A DNA stretch of 64,000 nucleotides from Nocardia miyunensis NBRC 108239. GTDB lineage: Bacteria > Actinomycetota > Actinomycetes > Mycobacteriales > Mycobacteriaceae. The notes under the pieces were generated by a model. The model had not been told where the DNA came from. It saw nothing but the letters and a program-made list of their open reading frames with translations, and did not search any database. Of this stretch, positions 58,984 to 64,000 are shown one piece after another; position 1 is the stretch's first letter; each line of letters opens with the position of its first letter. The DNA is taken from NCBI RefSeq assembly GCF_001613065.1, contig NZ_BDBQ01000040.1, positions 62,001 to 126,000 on the forward strand, given 5' to 3'. Made by a program: the position numbers and the translations under genes.

Positions 58984-59892
58984 ATGACCTCACCGGTCGC
59001 ATCGTCGCAGCCCGATCCGAACCCTTCCGTACTGGCCGCGGTCGACGGCTCGGCCGTGTCCTACCAGGCTGCGGCATGGGCGGCGGCCGACGCGGCGCTA
59101 CACGGATGCGGGCTGCATCTGGTGACCTCGGTGTCGCTGCCCGCCGGGTACGGGCCCGGGGCGATACTCACCGGAACCGACACCGACTGGCTGCGGACCG
59201 AAGGGGAGCGGATTCTCACCGAAGGCGCCCGAGCCGCCCGAGCCGGCGCACCGGGCTCGGTGCCGCCGATCAGCACCGAGGTGAGTTGGTCGCGGGTCAT
59301 TCCGGATCTGATCGAACGATCACGCAGTGCCCGGATGCTCGTGGTCGGCAACCACGGCATCGGCGCACTGCGCCGCGGGCTGCTCGGATCGGTGACCACC
59401 GCGATGCTGCGCCATGCCCACTGTCCGGTCGCGGTCATCCACTATCGGCAGGCCGACGATCCCGCCGCGGCGAGGGGACCGGTCGTGGTCGGAGTGGACG
59501 GAAGCGCCAACAGCATGCCCGCGGTGGCCGTGGCGCTCGAGGAGGCGTCGTTGCGGAAGGCCGGCCTCACCGCGGTGCACGCCTGGAGCGACGTGCCGGT
59601 GACGTTTCCCATGTCGGTGGACTGGGAGGGCGCGTTGCGCGATACCGAGGACGCTGTACTGGCCGAGACCATGGCCGGCTGGGCCGAGCGATATCCGGAC
59701 GTGCCGGTGCGGCGAATCCTGGTGCAGGACCGCCCGGTTCGCGCATTGCTCGACCAGGCCGAGTCGGCGCAGCTGATGGTCGTGGGCAGTCACGGCCGCG
59801 GCGGCTTCAGCGGGATGCTACTGGGAGCCACCAGCAACGCGCTGGCCCACTCCGTGGAATGCCCGATCGTCATCGTTCGCGAGCGCGGGTGA
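58984..59892 (+). CDS. universal stress protein, tandem USP domains
   Basis: A 302-residue tandem USP. The first domain (about 15-150) ends with VVGNHGIGALRRGLLGSVTT and the second (about 160-300) with VVGSHGRGGFSGMLLGATSN, both proper ATP-binding motifs. It begins MTSPVASSQPD; GGAGAA precedes the ATG. It follows the Rv1733c-like gene by 46 bases and probably shares its transcript from the upstream DosR-type promoter. The two USPs in this window are related but distinct. Confidence 0.9.
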   Translation: MTSPVASSQPDPNPSVLAAVDGSAVSYQAAAWAAADAALHGCGLHLVTSVSLPAGYGPGAILTGTDTDWLRTEGERILTEGARAARAGAPGSVPPISTEVSWSRVIPDLIERSRSARMLVVGNHGIGALRRGLLGSVTTAMLRHAHCPVAVIHYRQADDPAAARGPVVVGVDGSANSMPAVAVALEEASLRKAGLTAVHAWSDVPVTFPMSVDWEGALRDTEDAVLAETMAGWAERYPDVPVRRILVQDRPVRALLDQAESAQLMVVGSHGRGGFSGMLLGATSNALAHSVECPIVIVRERG

Positions 59893-59928
59893 GTCCCGTC
59901 GACGGCAGGTGCGTGGCCGCATGGATGC

Positions 59929-60576
59929 TCAGTTCAGGTTCGTCTTCTCCGCACGAAGCTTCGATGCGTAGACCGCGGCCTGCGTGCGGCGTTCCATGCC
60001 GAGCTTGCCCAGCAAGCGAGATACGTAGTTCTTGACGGTCTTCTCGGCCAGGAACATCCGCTGGGCGATCTGGCGGTTTGTCAGGCCGTCGCCGAGCAGA
60101 TCGAGCAGTTTACGTTCGGTGTCGGTGAGATCGGCCAGCGGACCGTCGGGCTCGGCGCTGCGGCGCAGCCGATCCATCAGCGCGGCCGTGGCCCGGCTGT
60201 CCAGCAGCGAACGTCCCGCGGCGATCGTCTCGACAGCCTGAGCCAGCTCCATCCCTTTGATGTCCTTGACGACATAGCCGCTCGCGCCGGCGAGGATCGC
60301 GTCGAGCATGGCCTGCTGGTCGGTGAAGGAGGTCAGGATCAGGCACCGCAGGCCCTCGACCTTGGACAGCAGCTCGCGGCACAGCTCGATGCCATTGCCG
60401 TCGGGCAGGCGCACGTCGAGTATCGCGACGTCGGGGCGCAAGGCCGGGATCCGAGCCAGGGCGTGAGTGACATCGCCGGCCTCGCCGACGACGGTCAGTT
60501 CGGGGTCCTCCTCGAGTAGTTCGATCAGACCACGTCGCACTATTTCATGGTCATCGACGAGAAAGACCCTGGTCAT
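59929..60576 (-). CDS. dosR: DosR/DevR response regulator
   Basis: A 215-residue LuxR/NarL-type response regulator, the dormancy regulator. The receiver has Asp8/Asp9 (LVDDHEIVRRGL), the phosphoacceptor Asp54 (AILDVRLPDGNGIELCREL), Thr (LTSFT) and Lys (VVKDIKGMEL). The C-terminal helix-turn-helix has LTNRQIAQRMFLAEKTVKNY, nearly identical to M. tuberculosis DosR. Long identical blocks make orthology very likely. No DosS/DosT-type sensor kinase is present in the window. A near-consensus DosR box lies 64 bases upstream, suggesting autoregulation. Confidence 0.93.
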   Translation of the reverse strand: MTRVFLVDDHEIVRRGLIELLEEDPELTVVGEAGDVTHALARIPALRPDVAILDVRLPDGNGIELCRELLSKVEGLRCLILTSFTDQQAMLDAILAGASGYVVKDIKGMELAQAVETIAAGRSLLDSRATAALMDRLRRSAEPDGPLADLTDTERKLLDLLGDGLTNRQIAQRMFLAEKTVKNYVSRLLGKLGMERRTQAAVYASKLRAEKTNLN

Positions 60577-60614
60577 GGGGTATCCAATCTATCCGACCAG
60601 TATTGCCATGAACA

Positions 60615-61157
60615 CTAACCCCGCACAGCGGTCACCGATGGGGCCGAAAGTCCCCACGCAAAGGTCGGCGCCGCTTTTCGAATGTCTCGGACAGTGGCCG
60701 ACGACTTGTTGCCGGTCAGGTCGGCCGCTCGAATATCGACGACGAGGGCATCGGGCCGCCCAAAAACCTGTGCAGGGCACGGTGGGCAGCGGGACTCCGG
60801 TCCGTTCGTATTGTCCGGCGAAGGCGGCGTATTCGACCGAGTGGATCGAATCACGCAGTGTGGCAATCTTTTCCGGCACACGCGCAGTGCGGGAACGAGG
60901 CCGACGCTGAAGACCCAAACCGGTAAGGCGTTCAGTTCCGAGGCGTGGTGACGCACATATTCGTTGATGCTGCGCAGTAGGGCCATGTTGTGCACCGCGC
61001 TGCCGAGAATCACGGCATCGACGCATGACAATTCGGGAGCATGTTCGACGTCGGCGAATTCGACGGCTGCGCCGCGTCCGGCGAGGTCGTCGGCGATGAA
61101 TTCAGCAATTTCGCAGGTGGAGCCTTGTGCGGTCGCATATATCACGGCGATTGCCAT
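60615..61157 (-). pseudogene. frameshifted flavodoxin-domain protein
   Basis: The first half is a normal flavodoxin-like protein: AIAVIYATAQGSTCEIAEFI (FMN phosphate loop), VDAVILGSAVHNMALLRSIN, and PVWVFSVGLVPALR. Near 60880, at the GTGTG run (GCGTGTGCC), the frame changes: the expected continuation PEKIATLRDSIHSVEYAAFA is in another frame. A further change follows, where RALHRFLGG is in a third frame and then stops. The ORF from ATG 61157 thus ends in an unrelated tail. Similar intact proteins occur in DosR regions of other actinomycetes. The end of the relic overlaps the DosR box. Confidence 0.75.
60640..60655. promoter_or_regulatory. DosR box upstream of dosR
   Basis: GGGGCCGAAAGTCCCC agrees with the core SGGGACTWWAGTCCCS at 14 of 16 positions, the best match in the window. 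It lies 64-79 bases before the dosR start codon and points to autoregulation of the response regulator. Confidence 0.7.
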
Positions 61158-61223
61158 CCCGCGAGGCGTCGGAACCGCCTGCCTCGCGTCGGCCCTCCAG
61201 TACGGGACAGGTGCCGGGGTGAC

Positions 61224-61239
61224 GGGGACTTCTGTCTCT
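61224..61239. promoter_or_regulatory. DosR-box-like sequence before PEP synthase gene
   Basis: GGGGACTTCTGTCTCT agrees with the DosR core at 12 of 16 positions. It lies in the divergent region between the flavodoxin relic (start 61157) and the PEP synthase gene (61355) and could serve both. Confidence 0.45.
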
Positions 61240-61354
61240 AGGCCGACTCGAAGACGACAAGTTGAGTGGTATGTGCCGAGGTCTCCAGCGGCGTACCAGA
61301 CACGACCGTGAGGGACTGACTCCGGACGGTACGACGACAGCGGGAGTGGCAGAG

Positions 61355-63811
61355 ATGACCAAGCGTGGTTACGTTCGATTCTTCGACGAGTTCGGCATCG
61401 CGGATGTGGCGTCGGTGGGCGGAAAGAATGCCTCGCTCGGCGAGATGTATCGCTCACTGTCCGACGCGGGTGTACGGGTACCGAACGGCTTCGCGATCAC
61501 CGCCGATGCCTACCGCGACATGCTGACCGCGGCCGATGCCTGGCAGCCACTCGCCGACATTTTGGACGGGCTCGATCCCGGCGAACTGCGCGACCTCGCA
61601 CGACGTGGCCGACGCGCCCGCGAAATCGTCTACCGCGCAGGGCTTCCGGACATCCTCGTGCGGGAGGTGCTGCGCGGGTATCAGCGATTGCGGAACCAGT
61701 ATGGTCCCGAGGTCGGTCTGGCGGTGCGAAGTTCGGCGACGGCAGAGGATCTTCCGACGGCCAGCTTCGCCGGGCAGCAGGAAACCTACCTCAATGTCCG
61801 GGGCGAGGAGCACCTGCTGGAGGCGGTTCGACGCTGCTTCGCGAGTTTGTTCACCGACCGGTCCATCCATTATCGCGTCGACCAGGGCTTCGACCATCTG
61901 AAGGTGGGCCTGTCGGTGGGTGTGATGAAAATGGTCCGCTCGGATCTCGCCTCGTCAGGGGTGATGTTCACCCTCGACACCGAATCCGGCTTCCGCGACG
62001 TCGTATTCATCACCGGCGCATACGGTCTCGGCGAGAACCTCGTACAGGGAGCCGTCGATCCCGACGAGTTCTATGTGCACAAGCCGACATTCGAGGCCGG
62101 ACATCGGGTAGTGCTGCGGCGCAGGCTCGGCGACAAGGCGGTGAAGATGGTCTATCTCGAGGGGGAGACCGGCCGCACCACCCGAAACATTCCCACACCG
62201 CATGCCGATCGTGACCGGTTCTGCCTCTCCGACGACGAGGTACTCACCCTGACGGACTCGGCGTGCGCGATCGAACGGCACTACCGCCGGCCGATGGACA
62301 TCGAATGGGCCAAAGACGGCATCGACGGTCAGCTGTACATCGTGCAGTCTCGGCCCGAGACCGTCGGCTCACGCCGGACGACGAACACTCTGGACAACTA
62401 CGTGCTCGACGGCCGCGCGGAGATACTGACCGACGGGCGAGCGGTGGGGGAGAAGATCGCCACCGGCCGCGCCCGTCGCATCGACACGGTGGCGCAGCTG
62501 AATGAGTTCCGGCCAGGGGAGGTACTGGTAGCCGACACCACCACGCCGGATTGGGAGCCGGTGATGAAGACCGCCTCGGCGATCGTCACCAACCGGGGCG
62601 GGCGCACCTGCCATGCCGCGATTCTGTCCCGGGAGCTGGGAATTCCGGCGGTTGTCGGTACCGCGGAGGCCACCATCGTGATCCCGGCGGGCGAAGAGGT
62701 GACCGTGTCGTGCGCTGAGGGCGACACCGGGCGCATCTACCGCGGCGCCCTCGCCTTCCACGTCGAGCATCTGACGATCGCCGAACTTCCTCGTCCGCGC
62801 ACACAGGTCATGGTCAATCTGGCCGATCCCGAACGCGCCTTCGCCACGGCGATGCTGCCCAACGACGGTGTCGGGCTGGCCCGGATGGAGTTCGTCATCA
62901 TGGACTCGATCAAGGCGCACCCGCTGGCCCTGGTACATCCGGAACGAATCACCGACCCCGGCGTGCGAGCCCGGCTGGCGCGGCTGGTCCGCGGGTACGC
63001 CGACGGCGCCGACTACTTCGTGCAGCGATTGTCGGAGGGCATCGGAACCATCGCCGCGGCCTTCTGGCCCAAACCGGTCGTGGTCCGGATGTCGGACTTC
63101 AAGACCAACGAGTACGCGGGGCTGCTGGGTGGGCAAGACTTCGAGCCGCAAGAGGCGAATCCGATGCTCGGCTTCCGCGGTGCGTCCCGCTATGCGCACC
63201 CCGCCTACGCCGAGGGGTTCGCGCTGGAATGCGCGGCGATACGTCGCGTGCGGGAGAAGATGGGACTGACCACCGTGATCGTCATGCTGCCATTCGTACG
63301 CCGCGTCGCCGAGGCCGAGGCGGTCCTGGCGCGGATGGCCGAGCTCGGGCTGGCGCGCGGTGAGAACGGCCTGCAGATCTACGCTATGTGCGAGATACCG
63401 AACAACGTTGTACTGATCGACCGGTTCGCGAGGTTGTTCGACGGATTCTCCATCGGCTCCAATGATCTGGCCCAGCTCACGCTCGGCGTCGACCGGGACA
63501 GCGAGATCGTCGCGTTCGACTACGACGAACGTGATCCCGGAGTGCGGGAAATGATCCGGCTCGCCGTGGAAGGCTGCCGGCGCAACGGAATTCACTCCGG
63601 ACTGTGCGGACAGGCGCCTTCGGACTACCCGGATATGGCCGAATTCCTCGTCGAACTCGGCATCGACTCCATCAGCCTCGATCCCGACACCTTGCTGACG
63701 ACCACCAGGACCATCCTCGAGGCCGAGCAGCGCCGCGGTCCTGACTGCCGGCAGTCGGCGGCGGCTGATTCCGGCGAGCCGGTCCGGGCCGAGTCGCGGG
63801 GATCGTCATGA
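61355..63811 (+). CDS. ppsA: phosphoenolpyruvate synthase
   Basis: An 818-residue PEP synthase, making PEP from pyruvate and ATP for gluconeogenesis. The N-terminal ATP-grasp-like domain has VGGKNASLGEMYRSL and GLAVRSSATAEDLPTASFAG. The phosphohistidine domain carries the catalytic His at about 420 (NRGGRTCHAAILSREL). The C-terminal PEP barrel has VVRMSDFKTNEYAGLLGG, SIGSNDLAQLTLGVDRDS and HSGLCGQAPSDYP. The frame opens at 61262, but ATG 61355 (MTKRGYVRFF) matches the family start. Its stop overlaps the pfkB relic by four bases. A DosR-box-like site lies upstream, suggesting hypoxic induction. Confidence 0.92.
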   Translation: MTKRGYVRFFDEFGIADVASVGGKNASLGEMYRSLSDAGVRVPNGFAITADAYRDMLTAADAWQPLADILDGLDPGELRDLARRGRRAREIVYRAGLPDILVREVLRGYQRLRNQYGPEVGLAVRSSATAEDLPTASFAGQQETYLNVRGEEHLLEAVRRCFASLFTDRSIHYRVDQGFDHLKVGLSVGVMKMVRSDLASSGVMFTLDTESGFRDVVFITGAYGLGENLVQGAVDPDEFYVHKPTFEAGHRVVLRRRLGDKAVKMVYLEGETGRTTRNIPTPHADRDRFCLSDDEVLTLTDSACAIERHYRRPMDIEWAKDGIDGQLYIVQSRPETVGSRRTTNTLDNYVLDGRAEILTDGRAVGEKIATGRARRIDTVAQLNEFRPGEVLVADTTTPDWEPVMKTASAIVTNRGGRTCHAAILSRELGIPAVVGTAEATIVIPAGEEVTVSCAEGDTGRIYRGALAFHVEHLTIAELPRPRTQVMVNLADPERAFATAMLPNDGVGLARMEFVIMDSIKAHPLALVHPERITDPGVRARLARLVRGYADGADYFVQRLSEGIGTIAAAFWPKPVVVRMSDFKTNEYAGLLGGQDFEPQEANPMLGFRGASRYAHPAYAEGFALECAAIRRVREKMGLTTVIVMLPFVRRVAEAEAVLARMAELGLARGENGLQIYAMCEIPNNVVLIDRFARLFDGFSIGSNDLAQLTLGVDRDSEIVAFDYDERDPGVREMIRLAVEGCRRNGIHSGLCGQAPSDYPDMAEFLVELGIDSISLDPDTLLTTTRTILEAEQRRGPDCRQSAAADSGEPVRAESRGSS

Positions 63812-63873
63812 CGATCCTCACTCTCACGATGAATCCGGCCATCGATATCCTCGCTCAGCCCGGTGAATCCTGA
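63808..63873 (+). pseudogene. N-terminal remnant of a PfkB-type phosphofructokinase
   Basis: A 21-codon ORF whose first part, MTILTLTMNPAIDI, is the standard N-terminus of 1-phosphofructokinase/PfkB proteins; it then ends LAQPGES and a stop. The rest of the kinase (about 290 residues) is absent. Its ATG overlaps the PEP synthase stop (ATGA), so an intact pfkB once followed ppsA in an operon. An Rv2029c-like pfkB belongs to the DosR regulon in M. tuberculosis. Confidence 0.75.
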
Positions 63874-63887
63874 TCGGAGACAACACG

Positions 63888-64000
63888 ATGTCGCACACCC
63901 ATCCCGATGCCGACACCCTGAGGTCCGCACTACAGCTGGCTGTGCGGGCCCCGTCGGTACACAACACCCAACCCTGGCAGTGGCGAGTCGGCGAGCAAAC
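63888..64000 (+). CDS. Acg-family nitroreductase-like protein (partial)
   Basis: The first 37 codons of a gene that runs off the right end: MSHTHPDADTLRSALQ, then LAVRAPSVHNTQPWQWRVG. The APSVHNTQPWQW stretch is the FMN-site signature of the Acg group (M. tuberculosis Rv2032, Rv3131), nitroreductase-like proteins of the DosR regulon. GGAGA lies just before the ATG. It follows the pfkB relic by 14 bases, matching the DosR-regulon context. Confidence 0.82.
   Translation, partial: MSHTHPDADTLRSALQLAVRAPSVHNTQPWQWRVGEQ

Noticed and set aside
61203..61217. Second DosR-like half-site (CGGGACAGGTGCCGG) before ppsA
   Set aside because: Only half of the core positions agree with the DosR consensus; the neighbouring site at 61224 is clearly better.
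1..64000. tRNA, rRNA, CRISPR arrays, insertion sequences or prophage genes
   Set aside because: Looked for and not found by eye: no cloverleaf-like clusters, regularly spaced repeats, transposases or integrases.

Overview
The window is high-GC actinobacterial DNA. The gene content points to a mycolic-acid-containing actinomycete, most likely Nocardia or a close relative. The main evidence is a homologue of the large M. tuberculosis Orn/Lys/Arg decarboxylase Rv2531c, a furA-katG pair, a DUF3556 membrane protein, an Rv1733c-like protein and a DosR-type dormancy locus with universal stress proteins. Genus is inferred from these family resemblances; no rRNA or tRNA gene is present to confirm it.

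Layout. 0-3 kb: truncated decarboxylase and a small membrane protein. 3.2-17.2 kb: a polyhydroxyalkanoate (PHA) locus (PhaZ-like hydrolase, MaoC hydratase, PhaC synthase), two PucR-type regulators, then a forward block of acyl-CoA ligase, DUF3556 protein, FAD oxidoreductase, acyl-CoA dehydrogenase and CoA-transferase. 17.3-22.5 kb: small regulator/enzyme pairs (Rrf2-SDR, TetR-hydrolase), a stand-alone thioester reductase and a decayed FMN reductase. 22.7-30.8 kb: amidase, two luciferase-like monooxygenases and furA-katG. 30.8-42.2 kb: an island for uptake and breakdown of a nitrogenous compound (amidohydrolase, isochorismatase-like hydrolase, cupin, AtzH-amidase fusion, GntR, BMP-like protein, zinc-domain-MTHFR fusion, phosphotriesterase-like protein, ABC importer). 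42.2-45.4 kb: 3-hydroxybutyrate dehydrogenase, MHS symporter and divergent LysR. 45.7-51.8 kb: GNAT-AAA+ fusion, two paralogous TetR genes around a PucR regulator, and a Tat-exported cholesterol-oxidase-like protein. 51.9-56 kb: a four-gene ABC importer. 56.5-64 kb: a broken acyl-CoA synthetase and the DosR island.

How it fits together. PHA synthesis/depolymerisation at 3-6 kb and 3-hydroxybutyrate transport/oxidation at 42-44 kb are complementary parts of storage-polymer metabolism. The 30.8-42.2 kb island combines an importer, several C-N hydrolases and a one-carbon enzyme under a GntR regulator, and shares an intergenic motif; its substrate cannot be read from sequence. The DosR island keeps the regulator and candidate DosR boxes but has lost some effectors (flavodoxin, pfkB).

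Notable non-coding signals include paired GTAAC-N7-GTTAC operators (Rrf2/SDR), a perfect 10-bp-arm palindrome (TetR/hydrolase), TAGCCGATCGGCTA-type sites near two TetR paralogues, 28-bp direct repeats upstream of an amidase, and two similar RRGGV mini-ORFs that bridge neighbouring genes. Coordinates were read by eye from the sequence; no alignments or database searches were run.
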